64,000 nt of DNA from Chryseobacterium soli. Lineage in GTDB: Bacteria; Bacteroidota; Bacteroidia; Flavobacteriales; Weeksellaceae. Both the position numbers and the translations under genes were made by a program. Below the pieces are notes generated by a model, which was given only the letters and a program-made list of their open reading frames with translations, had not been told where the DNA came from and searched no databases. Where the stretch lies: the NCBI RefSeq assembly GCF_000737705.1, contig NZ_JPRH01000008.1:245285-309284 (forward strand), in the 5' to 3' direction. Numbering within the stretch: position 1 is the stretch's first letter; each line of letters starts with the position of its first letter. Positions 51,880-60,982 of this stretch are shown piece by piece.

Positions 51880-52986
51880 CTATTTCAATGAAACTTCAGC
51901 TTTCACATTCATTCCTGTTCTTAGCCTTTTAGCAATACTTGGATCCAGTTTTACAAAATCTATTTTCACAGGAAGTCTTTGTACTACTTTCACGAAGTTA
52001 CCACTCGCATTATCCGGAGGAAGAATAGAGAATGTAGAACCTGTAGCCGGAGAGAATGAGCTTACCACTCCATCAAATTCCGTATCAGGGAAAGCATCGA
52101 TCTCAATTTTCACTTTCTGTCCTTCTACCATTTTATCAACCTGAGTTTCTTTAAAATTGGCAACTACCCATTTCTGGTCATTCTTCACTAAGCTGAATAA
52201 CTGAGATCCCGCCTGTAAATACTGTCCTGCCTGAATTGAAACTTTACCCACAAATCCGTCTTCCGGAGCAAGGATAACTGTATAAGAAAGATTCAGTTTT
52301 GCATTTTCCACATCTACTTCTCTCTGCTTGGCTACTGAACCTGCAACGCTGATCTGTTGAGAACTTGCCGCTGTCTGAGAGGAAGCTACGTTAGTTTGTT
52401 GTGCGATCTGATTTCTCTGATCCACTAAAACCTGTAATTGTCTGTCTGCAGATTGTTTTGCTGCCAGCGCCTGCTCATATTGCTGTTCTGTAATGGAATG
52501 ATCCTTTACCAGGATAGAATATCTTTTTAAATCCTGATTGGTCTTCCAAACATTTACTTTTGCTGCTTCTATTTGTGCATTCGCTGTTGTTACTGCTGCT
52601 TCTGAAGTATTAATATTCTTTGAAGTTGCGGTTGTAGTTGCCTGTGCGTTAGAAATATTGCTTTTTGCAGTAGCTAACGCTGCTTCAGCCTGTACCAAAG
52701 CCATTTTTTGGTCTCTGTTATCCAGGATTACCAACGTATCTCCTTTTTTTACTGACTGATTATCTTTTACTTTTACCTGTGTTACATATCCTGAAACTCT
52801 GGAAATCACAGGGCTCATGTTGGAAGCAATCTGTGCATCATCCGTTTCTTCATGAACCTGTCCGTAAGAGTATGTTCTGTAACCATAAATCCCTCCCACT
52901 ACTACGACAACTGCTAAAATTATTGGGAAAACCAAACTTTTTTTCTTCTTAGGTTCAGTTGTTACTGGTGTATTATTATTTTCCAT
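51880..52986 (-). CDS. HlyD/EmrA-family membrane-fusion protein
   Basis: The 368-residue adaptor has one N-terminal membrane helix (about 16-36, SLVFPIILAVVVVVGGIYGY), a lipoyl-type arm (GYVTQVKVKDNQSVKKGDTL), a long coiled coil (about 85-225, rich in Ala/Gln/Asn), the second lipoyl arm (APEDGFVGKVSIQAGQYLQA) and a barrel (KVKIEIDAFPDTEFDGVV). It links the EmrB-like pump to the TolC protein encoded 14 bases upstream. Confidence 0.93.
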   Translation of the reverse strand: MENNNTPVTTEPKKKKSLVFPIILAVVVVVGGIYGYRTYSYGQVHEETDDAQIASNMSPVISRVSGYVTQVKVKDNQSVKKGDTLVILDNRDQKMALVQAEAALATAKSNISNAQATTTATSKNINTSEAAVTTANAQIEAAKVNVWKTNQDLKRYSILVKDHSITEQQYEQALAAKQSADRQLQVLVDQRNQIAQQTNVASSQTAASSQQISVAGSVAKQREVDVENAKLNLSYTVILAPEDGFVGKVSIQAGQYLQAGSQLFSLVKNDQKWVVANFKETQVDKMVEGQKVKIEIDAFPDTEFDGVVSSFSPATGSTFSILPPDNASGNFVKVVQRLPVKIDFVKLDPSIAKRLRTGMNVKAEVSLK

Positions 52987-53000
52987 TTTTGGTCTTAATC

Positions 53001-54314
53001 TTATTTAATTGTTAAAGTTCCTGTAGTTTGTAATAGTTTTCTGTAGGCTAACGCTGCATCTGCTTTTGCATTGATAACGCCTACATTGGCTGCAATCTGA
53101 GCTGCATCCGCATCCAAAAGTTCAGTCATGGTTGCCAGCCCGTTATCATATTTATTTTTAGTAATTCTGTAATTTTCATTAGCCTGTTCAGCAGATTTTT
53201 CGAAAACGGCGATTCTCTTTTTAGAGTAATCGGTATTTTGATATTCTCTGTTGACGTCGAGCTTAATGTTATCATTTAATAACTCATTAGTAGCAGACAA
53301 TTGCATTTCTCTCGCTTTTGACTGTTTCAGTGATGAGTTTTCTTTCCAGATATTGGATAAGTTATATGAGATTCCAACACCCACATTCACCGCATTGTAT
53401 ATGGTAAGGAACTTGGGAATATCTGCTGCTACGTATCCGCCGGTAAATGCAATGGAAGGAAGATTTTCCGCTTTTGCTGCTTTACTTCCCAACTCTGCTG
53501 CTTTTCTCTGCTGATCTAAAGCCTGTAAATCCTTACGGTTTTCTTTAGCTTCATTCACATAGTAATCAACAGGTTTTACATCCTGGCTCTCATCGATATA
53601 ATTCTGGTCAACCTCAATCTCTGTATTATCGGGTAATCCTAACAATAGGTCCATATTGATATTGGCGATGTTATAATTATTTTTGGCATCGAGCAATTGT
53701 AATTCAATATTGGAAGTCTGAAGGTTTGCTTTTAAACGGTCATTTCTTGCAATAACTCCGTTGTTTTCAAGCTTAAGAAAAGTTTCATCTCTTTTTTGAG
53801 AAGCCGTAAGGTTTTCCTCTAAAACTTTAATCGACTGATTGGCTTTAAACAGATTATTATAAGCCTGAGCAACGTTGTAAGCAATGGCAATTTTATCATT
53901 TTCAGTGCTTAATTTTGATGCCTCCACCAAATATTTTGCAGACTGAATACCATATTTAATTCTTCCACCGCTGTAAATGGGTACACTAAGATTCACAGAT
54001 CCGTACGCAACCTGATGAACATCCGGGCCTCCTGCTCCGGAAACTCCCGGAAGTTTTATATCAACCGTTGGTTTTATAGGAAGATACATATAGCTTCCTG
54101 AAACTTTCAATTCAGGCAGCTGTCTGTTTTTCGCTTCCAAAAGATCAGCCGTAGCTTCTTCTATTTTGGCGGCGTCAATCTTAAGATTCTTGCTGTTTTG
54201 AATTCCCAGCTGTACCGCTTCATCGAGGCTGAGCTGTTTTTTCTCCTGAGCATGTATGTTAGCCATTCCTAATAATAGGGATAAGGCAATAACTGAGTTA
54301 TTAATTCTCTTCAT
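53001..54314 (-). CDS. TolC-family outer-membrane efflux protein
   Basis: The 437-residue protein has a signal peptide (about 1-22, ending IHAQ) and two TolC repeats of long helices (LDEAVQLGIQNSKNLKIDAA, YNVAQAYNNLFKANQSIKVL, and later ENYRITKNKYDNGLATMTEL, a hallmark stretch). The start overlaps the end of the tetR gene by 14 bases, so translation is coupled. It is the outer-membrane part of the pump. Confidence 0.93.
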   Translation of the reverse strand: MKRINNSVIALSLLLGMANIHAQEKKQLSLDEAVQLGIQNSKNLKIDAAKIEEATADLLEAKNRQLPELKVSGSYMYLPIKPTVDIKLPGVSGAGGPDVHQVAYGSVNLSVPIYSGGRIKYGIQSAKYLVEASKLSTENDKIAIAYNVAQAYNNLFKANQSIKVLEENLTASQKRDETFLKLENNGVIARNDRLKANLQTSNIELQLLDAKNNYNIANINMDLLLGLPDNTEIEVDQNYIDESQDVKPVDYYVNEAKENRKDLQALDQQRKAAELGSKAAKAENLPSIAFTGGYVAADIPKFLTIYNAVNVGVGISYNLSNIWKENSSLKQSKAREMQLSATNELLNDNIKLDVNREYQNTDYSKKRIAVFEKSAEQANENYRITKNKYDNGLATMTELLDADAAQIAANVGVINAKADAALAYRKLLQTTGTLTIK

Positions 54315-54924
54315 AACCTAAAAGGTCTTTTAGTATATATTTTATATGTTTATTAAGCTCTGTGTAATATTTTTCTTCAAAGACATCCTCTTCCTCAGTG
54401 TCATTAAGGAATTCTTTGTACATATCTTTTGCATTAGATGCATAGAATAATGTTCCGCTAACGGTTGCATGAAGAAGATAAATAGGAGGATTTTTTGTAA
54501 AAATTCCTTTCTCCAAACCGCTTTCAAGAATTTGTGAATACATGGAGATAAAACCCATTTTTGTCTGCTTCAGAAACGCTACAATCTTTGGATTATCGGT
54601 GTAAAGCTGCTCGCGCTGCATGATTCTGTAAAAACATTTATGATGTCTTACTCTTCCTGCAAACTGATCAACTATTTTTACTATTTTCTCCCATTCATTC
54701 ATATCGGTTCGTTCCAAAATATCTTTCGAAAAGAACTGCCCTTCGGCAATTCTGTATTCAACCAATTTTTCATATAACTTCTCTTTAGAGCCGAAATAAT
54801 AAGAAATCATAGAAATATTAACGTTCGCAGCTTTTGAAATCTCACGGGTAGAGGTTCCATCAAATCCTTTTTCAGCAAAAAGCTTTTCAGCAGCGAATAA
54901 TATATTTTCTTCTTTTGAAACCAT
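54301..54924 (-). CDS. TetR-family transcriptional repressor
   Basis: The 207-residue protein has an N-terminal helix-turn-helix (about 8-52: AAEKLFAEKGFDGTSTREIS, AANVNISMISYYFGSKEKLY) and a helical ligand domain. It is the first gene of the TetR-TolC-HlyD-EmrB operon and most likely represses it. The proposed operator (54971-54986) overlaps the -33 element of its own promoter. Confidence 0.93.
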   Translation of the reverse strand: MVSKEENILFAAEKLFAEKGFDGTSTREISKAANVNISMISYYFGSKEKLYEKLVEYRIAEGQFFSKDILERTDMNEWEKIVKIVDQFAGRVRHHKCFYRIMQREQLYTDNPKIVAFLKQTKMGFISMYSQILESGLEKGIFTKNPPIYLLHATVSGTLFYASNAKDMYKEFLNDTEEEDVFEEKYYTELNKHIKYILKDLLGYEEN

Positions 54925-54946
54925 ATCATCATCTATTTTAAGGGCG

Positions 54947-54977
54947 CAAATTTACATAAGATTTTCATAAAATCAAA
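54947..54977 (-). promoter_or_regulatory. Promoter of the TetR efflux operon
   Basis: On the minus strand TTTG (54974-54977), 19 bases, TAAATTTG (54947-54954), an exact Bacteroidota-type promoter, 23 bases ahead of the ATG at 54924. Confidence 0.8.
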
Positions 54978-54986
54978 CGATTGATT
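54971..54986. promoter_or_regulatory. Probable TetR operator
   Basis: AATCAA-ACGA-TTGATT is a perfect 6-bp inverted repeat with a 4-base spacer that covers the -33 TTTG of the operon promoter. The position fits autorepression by the TetR protein encoded right after it. Confidence 0.6.
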
Positions 54987-55438
54987 GATGATTTAATTAT
55001 TTTTTAATATTGAAAGTCATAAGCGCCTGAAATTATTACAGTTAGAATCTTTAAAAAATTCAATAATTTGTCTAAAAATTTATTTTTTTTAACACTTTTT
55101 ATAGAAATATTCATACCAAATTCTACTTCGGAAGAATAAAAATTAAGAAATTATTATCTGAGAAAAATAAAAAAATGTACAATCACCAAAAAATACAAGG
55201 CTAGGAAGAATAGATACTAAAAAAGTAATGATATGATCTTAACAACTAATAAAAGTATCTAAAAAACCAATAAACAGCATTTCCATGAATGATCAAAAAA
55301 CAATTCATCCACCACAATCCCATAATCCTTGATGAACAGGGCTATTGCAGAGATTTCTCTGAAACGGAAACGGTACGTACAATTTCATATAAATATAGAA
55401 AATAATACGATATCACGAATGCGGATATAATAGATTTA

Positions 55439-56557
55439 TTATGAATTTTTATGAATATGCCTGGAAAGTTTTATTCCAAGATCGGTCCAGATTATTTTAG
55501 GGTTTCCATTTCGGGTTAAATGCAGGTCTGCTGTATTGATTTCTTCTAAAATACTTTCAATATTTGCACCGCTGATAAATTTTGAAAATCCGGTCCAGTT
55601 GAAGCCATTGGCGTCTATCCTTTTATATACTAAAGGTTCAGACCGATAATTCTGCAGCAGAGCCAATCTGAAGATTTCAGAGCAATAATTGAGAAAATTC
55701 TTTTGTTTTTCTCTGTTCCACCCTGCAATTTCTCTTGCCCACATAATGATGCTTTTAAGAAACTGTGGTTTCTTTTTTACCATAAAGGCATCACGAACCC
55801 ACTGTACAAAAAGCTTTTCAAATTCATCGGTTTTGTTTCCGGTCTGTAAAAGTTTTATGGCATCATTAAGATTTCCCTGAGCTTCGTGAACAATTTCTCT
55901 TGCTTTCTCTTCTGAAACAGAAAAACTTTTTTTAAGGTAATTTTCCAGATCTTGATCATGTATTCTGGGAACTTCTACCACCTGTGTCCTCGAAAGAATG
56001 GTGGGAAGGATATCATTGGTACTTTCAGCGGTAAGAAGAATCACTGTTTTGGCAGGCGGTTCTTCCAGAAATTTAAGGAATTTGTTTGAGGCAGCGATAT
56101 TCATTTTATCGGCTCTCCAGACAATCAGGATTTTGGTTCCGCCTTCGTAGCTTTTCAGTGAAAATTTCTGATTCTGGTCATCCACTTCATCCGCAGAAAT
56201 AAAAAGCTGTTTATTCTCGGAATCTAAAAAGGCAGTCCAGTCATCGTAGCTTGCATACGGTGAAGCTAAAATCATTTCTCTGAATTCTTCGAACTTGTTT
56301 TTGCTTAAAGAATTTTTGTTATCGGTATATACGGGGAAACTGAAATGCAAATCCAGATGATTTAAATGTTCCACTTTAGAAGCGGCATGCTCATTTTCCC
56401 GGCTAAAAATTTCTTTCGCGTAGGCCAGCACCATAGGTAAGGTTCCGTATCCTTCCTTTCCCACAAAAAGTTGGGCGTGGCTCACTCTGTTTTCAGTGAT
56501 GCTGTCCCTAAGAAGTCTTTTCAGGTTTTCCTGTCCGGCGATATTCTCCCAATTCAT
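55439..56557 (-). CDS. holB: DNA polymerase III subunit delta'
   Basis: The 372-residue clamp-loader subunit has the delta'-typical degenerate nucleotide fold: VSHAQLFVGKEGYGTLPMVL near the start, without a standard P-loop lysine, then MNIAASNKFLKFLEEPPAKT (sensor region) and NDILPTILSRTQVVEVPR. It loads the sliding clamp together with gamma/tau and delta. A minus-strand TATCTTTG (56562-56569) lies right before the ATG, suggesting a very short leader. Confidence 0.88.
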   Translation of the reverse strand: MNWENIAGQENLKRLLRDSITENRVSHAQLFVGKEGYGTLPMVLAYAKEIFSRENEHAASKVEHLNHLDLHFSFPVYTDNKNSLSKNKFEEFREMILASPYASYDDWTAFLDSENKQLFISADEVDDQNQKFSLKSYEGGTKILIVWRADKMNIAASNKFLKFLEEPPAKTVILLTAESTNDILPTILSRTQVVEVPRIHDQDLENYLKKSFSVSEEKAREIVHEAQGNLNDAIKLLQTGNKTDEFEKLFVQWVRDAFMVKKKPQFLKSIIMWAREIAGWNREKQKNFLNYCSEIFRLALLQNYRSEPLVYKRIDANGFNWTGFSKFISGANIESILEEINTADLHLTRNGNPKIIWTDLGIKLSRHIHKNS

Positions 56558-56861
56558 GTTTCAAAGATAAAGAATTTTGCGAAAGGTGTAATTTGTGAGT
56601 GGATGAATTTTTCTTCATGATTGAATAGTCCATCAATAAATCTCATGCAAAGACAGATATTAAGTAATAAGATGATATTTCCGGTTGTTATTTTTGAGGT
56701 AACGGTGTTTTATCTCTTGTTTTATTCCTAAAAAAAGGGATAAATAAATGAATTAACCACTGAAAAGTCACTACTTATAGCCCTTAACAAACTTTAACCT
56801 CAGGAAATTTTTACAATTCATTAATATTTAAGATATTTGCGCATTATTTTAAAAATAAAGA
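56558..56861. other. Intergenic region between delta' and outer-membrane protein genes
   Basis: 304 bases, AT-rich, divergent. It holds the minus-strand -7 match for delta' at 56562-56569 and a weak plus-strand GATATTTG near 56832. No other structure recognised. Confidence 0.55.
56562..56569 (-). promoter_or_regulatory. -7 element directly ahead of holB
   Basis: TATCTTTG on the minus strand ends 4 bases before the ATG at 56557; use of it would give a leaderless message. No clear -33 box. Confidence 0.4.
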
Positions 56862-58145
56862 ATGAAAAAAATCTTTGTACTATCATTCATATCAGTTGGA
56901 TATTTCCTAAATGCACAGAGCTTGAGCAATTCTCCCTATGCAACATACGGAATTGGAGATGTAAAATATGATAATACGATTGAAACTACCTCTATGGGAG
57001 GTATATCAACTGCCTTTATAAGTGACTTCACGAGTAGTTTCAATTTTGCCAACCCTGCAAATAATGCAAATTTCGAGCTTACCAGTATAAGGCTGGAGGC
57101 TACCAACGAAAACAATTATTTCAAAACCAACTATAATGATACAAAGTCTACAAAACATTCTACGTATCTTTCTAATATCGCGATAGCATTTCCTCTGTCT
57201 TCAAAGGTGAAAATGGGGCTTTCTTATCAGCCATACAGCTCAAAAAGCTATGAGTTACAAAACTCTGAAACACTTAAGGACGGAACGGTAATCCAAAATA
57301 AGTTTACCGGAAGCGGAACATTGAATACAGCACAGGTTGCAGTTTCTTATAAAGTAAATCAGGAGTTTTCTGTAGGAGCAAGAGCCAATCTTTACTTCGG
57401 AAATCTTTATGACATTAATGAATTCAGTGCTACAAACTCTGAGTTTATTAACGGATATGAAACTAAGAACAGCATCAAAAATTTTAATTTCACACTAGGA
57501 ACCAGCTATCAGCATCTGAATACACGTACTGACAAGAAATTGACAGTAGGAGCAACGGCTACTTTTGGAAATACAAGTAATATGACCACTGATTATAAAA
57601 ACAGCACATATTACTATACAGACACTGCCCTGACTGAAAAGGCTAATGAAACGATTATAGAACAAAAGACTACAAGTTCCAAGAACCTTCTTCCGCTACA
57701 GGCCTCTTTAGGGGTGGGTTACGGAAGTGAGAATCACTGGTTCTTCTCTGGACAGTTGGATTACAAAAAAGGAGAAGATATCTCTTATTTTGGAAAGACT
57801 ATTGACTTCCAGGACTCATACAGAATTTCTGCCGGAGGATGGTATCTTCCGAACTATAACAACTTTAGAAATTATTTTTCAAGAGTAATTTACAGATACG
57901 GAGCTTTCTATGAAAGAGGAAATCTTAAACTGGATGGAACCAGCATTAATAAATTCGGTATCTCCGGAGGGGTAATGCTTCCATTCAAAACCAGCAGTAT
58001 CACCAGAATGAGCGGTCTTGAATTAGGATTGGAAGTTGGTAAAAGAGGAACGCTTAAAAACAACCTGATCAACCAGAATTTCATCAACCTGCGAATCGGC
58101 TTCAATTTTGCTGACAAGTGGTTCAGAAAGACCCTGTATAACTAA
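56862..58145 (+). CDS. Outer-membrane barrel protein
   Basis: The 427-residue protein has a signal peptide (1-18, ending LNAQ) and, after SLSNSPYATYGIGDVKYDNT, strings of amphipathic strands (ISTAFISDFTSSFNFANPAN, VKMGLSYQPYSSKSYELQN, EFSVGARANLYFGNLYDINE) through to FINLRIGFNFADKWFRKTLYN. It is an OmpP1/FadL-like or similar long barrel with a terminal aromatic segment. It is the first gene of a likely operon with lptC, one base apart, so it may be tied to envelope biogenesis. Function not known. Confidence 0.8.
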   Translation: MKKIFVLSFISVGYFLNAQSLSNSPYATYGIGDVKYDNTIETTSMGGISTAFISDFTSSFNFANPANNANFELTSIRLEATNENNYFKTNYNDTKSTKHSTYLSNIAIAFPLSSKVKMGLSYQPYSSKSYELQNSETLKDGTVIQNKFTGSGTLNTAQVAVSYKVNQEFSVGARANLYFGNLYDINEFSATNSEFINGYETKNSIKNFNFTLGTSYQHLNTRTDKKLTVGATATFGNTSNMTTDYKNSTYYYTDTALTEKANETIIEQKTTSSKNLLPLQASLGVGYGSENHWFFSGQLDYKKGEDISYFGKTIDFQDSYRISAGGWYLPNYNNFRNYFSRVIYRYGAFYERGNLKLDGTSINKFGISGGVMLPFKTSSITRMSGLELGLEVGKRGTLKNNLINQNFINLRIGFNFADKWFRKTLYN

Positions 58146-58146
58146 A

Positions 58147-58734
58147 ATGAATTTTTTCAACAAAATATCTTATAAAAATATAGCATGCCTTTTTAGTTGT
58201 GCTATATTTTTTATAATGACATCCTGTGAAGAAGACCTTACCAAAGCCAACGGAAACAAAAGCAAAAACTTCCCTTCGCAAATCATCAATAATGCAGATA
58301 TTGTACAACGCGATTCGGGCTTTGTAAGCTTAAAAGCTAAAGCAGCAATTATCGAAAAATACGAGTTGATAGACAGCCCGTATATTGTGGCAAGAAAAGG
58401 AATCAACATTGAGTTTTTCGATAAAAAAAAGCCTAAAACGCCTGGTAAAATCACGGCAAAATATGCACGGATTTTTGAATACAAAAAGTTTTACGAAGCA
58501 AAAGGAGATGTAAGAATCACCACTAATGAAGGCCAGCGGTTTGCCATGCAGAGCATTTACTGGGATCAGAAAAAGAGAAGAATTTATACGAAAGATACGG
58601 TATATGTTACCATGGAAGACGGATCTACCCTGGTGGGAGCCAACGGCATGACTGCTAAGGATGATTTCTCTGAATACACCTTCTATAATAGCTCCGGAGA
58701 CGTGAGTTCCAAAAGGTTAAAAACCCCTCAATAA
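58147..58734 (+). CDS. lptC: LPS export protein LptC (lipoprotein)
   Basis: From the ATG at 58147 (MNFFNKISYKNIACLF) the 195-residue protein has a lipobox FIMTSC (Cys27). Its OstA/LptC-type beta-jellyroll has EYKKFYEAKGDVRITTNEGQ, TLVGANGMTAKDDFSEYTFY and the end SGDVSSKRL. LptC is the periplasmic bridge that takes lipopolysaccharide from the inner-membrane ABC transporter to LptA. The start one base after the preceding stop fits a shared transcript; no lptA or lptB is adjacent. Confidence 0.85.
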   Translation: MNFFNKISYKNIACLFSCAIFFIMTSCEEDLTKANGNKSKNFPSQIINNADIVQRDSGFVSLKAKAAIIEKYELIDSPYIVARKGINIEFFDKKKPKTPGKITAKYARIFEYKKFYEAKGDVRITTNEGQRFAMQSIYWDQKKRRIYTKDTVYVTMEDGSTLVGANGMTAKDDFSEYTFYNSSGDVSSKRLKTPQ

Positions 58735-58735
58735 T

Positions 58736-59779
58736 ATGATGATGCAGGCTATAGGATTGATGTCCGGAACAAGCCTTGACGGCCTTGATATCTGCTATGC
58801 GAATTTTGAAAAACAGGATCACTGGACATTTCAGATTTTAAAAGCAGAAACGATTCCGTATCCTAAAGACTGGGAAGACAGGCTTAGAAATTCCATTCAT
58901 CTTTCGCCGGAAGAGTTATTGGAACTTCATTCAGAATATGGATTTTATTTAGGAAAAAAGGTCAATGAATTTATCCAAAAATACCAGCTTGGAAACATTG
59001 ATCTGATAGCTTCGCATGGTCACACTGTTTTTCATCAGCCTCAAAAAAAATTCACCCTTCAGATTGGAGACGGCAGAGCCATCAGAATTGAAACAGGACT
59101 TCCCGTGATCTACGATTTCAGAAGTCAGGATGTATTGATGGGCGGCAACGGTGCTCCTTTGGTACCGATTGGAGATCAGCTTCTTTTCCCGCAATATGAT
59201 GCTTGTTTGAATTTAGGCGGATTTTCTAATATCTCGTTGCAATCGAAAGGCCAGAGAATTGCCTTTGATATTGCTCCTATTAATATTGTCCTGAACAAAC
59301 TCGCTCAAAAATTCAATAAAAATTTTGATGAGAATGGAGATTCGGCAAGACAGGGCAAAGTACATCAGGAATTCTTAACTCAACTTAATGCTCTGGAATT
59401 TTACCAACAGCCACACCCTAAATCTTTGGGGGTTGAATGGTGTAATGAATCTATTTTCCCGTTATTGGAAGATATAGAGACTATAGATGTGCTTGCCACA
59501 TTTACTGAACATGCAGCCTATCAAATTTCTAAAGTTATTGATGAAAATAAGATTAAAAACATACTCTTCACCGGAGGAGGCACTTATAATACTTTTCTGA
59601 TCGAGAAAATACGGGAAAGAACTACTGCAGAAATTATCATTCCTGATCCGGAGATTATTGATTACAAAGAAGCACTGATCTTTGCTTTTATGGGTGTTTT
59701 AAGGGCACGTCATGAGATCAATATACTCGCATCTGCGACAGGCTGTTCAGTCGATCACTCTTCAGGAATTATTGCATAA
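58736..59779 (+). CDS. anmK: Anhydro-N-acetylmuramic acid kinase
   Basis: AnmK phosphorylates anhydro-MurNAc from recycled cell wall. The 347-residue protein has the ATP-binding GLMSGTSLDGLDI at 7-19 (the usual AnmK start), QIGDGRAIRIETGLPVIYDF, NLGGFSNISLQ, and the C-terminal FTGGGTYNTFLIEKIR and FAFMGVLRA. ATG at 58736, one base after the lptC stop. A terminator follows. Confidence 0.95.
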   Translation: MMMQAIGLMSGTSLDGLDICYANFEKQDHWTFQILKAETIPYPKDWEDRLRNSIHLSPEELLELHSEYGFYLGKKVNEFIQKYQLGNIDLIASHGHTVFHQPQKKFTLQIGDGRAIRIETGLPVIYDFRSQDVLMGGNGAPLVPIGDQLLFPQYDACLNLGGFSNISLQSKGQRIAFDIAPINIVLNKLAQKFNKNFDENGDSARQGKVHQEFLTQLNALEFYQQPHPKSLGVEWCNESIFPLLEDIETIDVLATFTEHAAYQISKVIDENKIKNILFTGGGTYNTFLIEKIRERTTAEIIIPDPEIIDYKEALIFAFMGVLRARHEINILASATGCSVDHSSGIIA

Positions 59780-59780
59780 A

Positions 59781-59805
59781 AAAACCTTCAAAGTCTGAAG
59801 GTTTT
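59781..59805. terminator. Bidirectional terminator
   Basis: AAAACCTTCA / TGAAGGTTTT (10-bp stem, 5-base loop) with T-rich tails on both strands, between convergent anmK and the SRPBCC gene. Confidence 0.9.
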
Positions 59806-59809
59806 CTTT

Positions 59810-60199
59810 TTATTTATAAGCTTCGATCTTATCTGTCAATGTATTGATAAAATTTTGAAGCGGCTTTTCTACCATCATTTTAATGAATGGATTGAATTTC
59901 CCTTCAAAAAGCATCTGAACTTCCGTCTGATTTTCGCTGATCGGGTTTAGAGTCGCTGTTAATGAAAAATCCAGACTTGAACTTGCTGATTTTAAAACAG
60001 CTTTCTGGTCATCCACTTCATCTATTTTTAAAGCGATTTCCGGCATTCCCTGAAGCCCGAATTTAAAGCCGTCTTCTCTTGTTTCAAACTTTTGAAGACC
60101 ATCCGGCATAAAACCTTTGTAGTTTTCAGGTGTTTTTAGCAATTCCGACAACTCTTTGGATGATTTATTAACAATAATTTTTCGTCCTTCTAAATTCAT
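59810..60199 (-). CDS. SRPBCC-superfamily protein
   Basis: The 129-residue protein has a START/SRPBCC-type helix-grip fold pattern: an N-terminal strand (KIIVNKSSKELSELLKTPEN), a mid strand with PEIALKIDEVDDQKAVLK and the C-terminal long helix FIKMMVEKPLQNFINTLTDK. Such folds bind hydrophobic ligands; no ligand is known. It is divergent from the Nudix gene. Confidence 0.8.
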   Translation of the reverse strand: MNLEGRKIIVNKSSKELSELLKTPENYKGFMPDGLQKFETREDGFKFGLQGMPEIALKIDEVDDQKAVLKSASSSLDFSLTATLNPISENQTEVQMLFEGKFNPFIKMMVEKPLQNFINTLTDKIEAYK

Positions 60200-60203
60200 T
60201 TTT

Positions 60204-60211
60204 TATTTTTG
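60204..60211 (+). promoter_or_regulatory. -7 element for Nudix gene
   Basis: TATTTTTG matches TAnnTTTG, 24 bases before the ATG at 60236, in the 36-base spacer between the divergent genes. No clear -33. Confidence 0.4.
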
Positions 60212-60235
60212 TATTTAAATTCTTAATTCTTACAA

Positions 60236-60850
60236 ATGTATAAAGTTTTTGTCAACGAAAAAAAATTATTACTATCTAAGCATCCTGAAGAACTTGAAAA
60301 AAAGCTCAGCTATGAAAGTTTTTCAACTTTAGAGATTGCATTAGATCTTTTAGAAAACACTTCGGTAAAAGAACTGAATGTCTTTGGAGAGAATATTGAT
60401 GAGATCTGGAAAGAATTTCAAAGCCTTTTCAGAATAATAGAAGCAGCAGGAGGAATCGTAAACAACCCTGAAGGTGATATCCTTTTCATCAAAAGATTAG
60501 GAAAATGGGATCTTCCGAAGGGTAAAATGGAAAAAGGAGAATCCAGGGAGGAATCTGCTGTAAGAGAGATTGAGGAGGAAACAGGTTTAAAGGATGTAGA
60601 ACTGGTAAAACCTATCAATACAACCTACCATATTTATGTGGAAAGAAATGGGGAGAAAATCCTTAAATGCACCCACTGGTTTGAAATGAACTTCAATGGA
60701 GAAGATACTTCAAAACCTCAGATTGAAGAGGGAATCACAGAAGTAGCCTGGAAAAACACTGCACAGATTGAAAATGAAGTTTTCCCAAGCACTTTTAAGA
60801 ATATCAAATTAATTATAAAAGAATTCTGGAGTTTAAAAACGGCTCAATAA
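60236..60850 (+). CDS. Nudix hydrolase
   Basis: The 204-residue protein has an N-terminal helical part (1-60), then a Nudix domain with the complete box GX5EX7REUXEEXGU at 96-118 (GKMEKGESREESAVREIEEE, ending TGL). LGKWDLPKGKME fits pyrophosphohydrolases for diadenosine or nucleoside polyphosphates, or a tRNA/RNA-cap type. The exact substrate is unknown. The C-terminus lacks extra domains. Confidence 0.92.
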   Translation: MYKVFVNEKKLLLSKHPEELEKKLSYESFSTLEIALDLLENTSVKELNVFGENIDEIWKEFQSLFRIIEAAGGIVNNPEGDILFIKRLGKWDLPKGKMEKGESREESAVREIEEETGLKDVELVKPINTTYHIYVERNGEKILKCTHWFEMNFNGEDTSKPQIEEGITEVAWKNTAQIENEVFPSTFKNIKLIIKEFWSLKTAQ

Positions 60851-60982
60851 GATGAGTTTGGGTTTTAAAAACATTAAAATACTGCAACTCTTTCCTGTAG
60901 TGATGTGAAGGATGAATAACTTCCCTCTTCAAGCTCCAGGCTTCATATCCTTAAAAACAAAATATTTTATCCCGACCTGAGG

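Larger units (their letters stand above)
54925..55438. other. Intergenic region upstream of the efflux operon
   Basis: 514 bases without a recognised gene. It contains the operon promoter and operator near 54947-54986; the rest is AT-rich with homopolymer tracts and no structure I recognise. It ends at the 3' side of the delta' gene. Confidence 0.6.

Noticed and set aside
60851..60982. Short spacer with words such as CTTCCCTCTTCAAGCTCCAGG
   Set aside because: It recalls the word repeats but is too short and has no second copy seen in the window.
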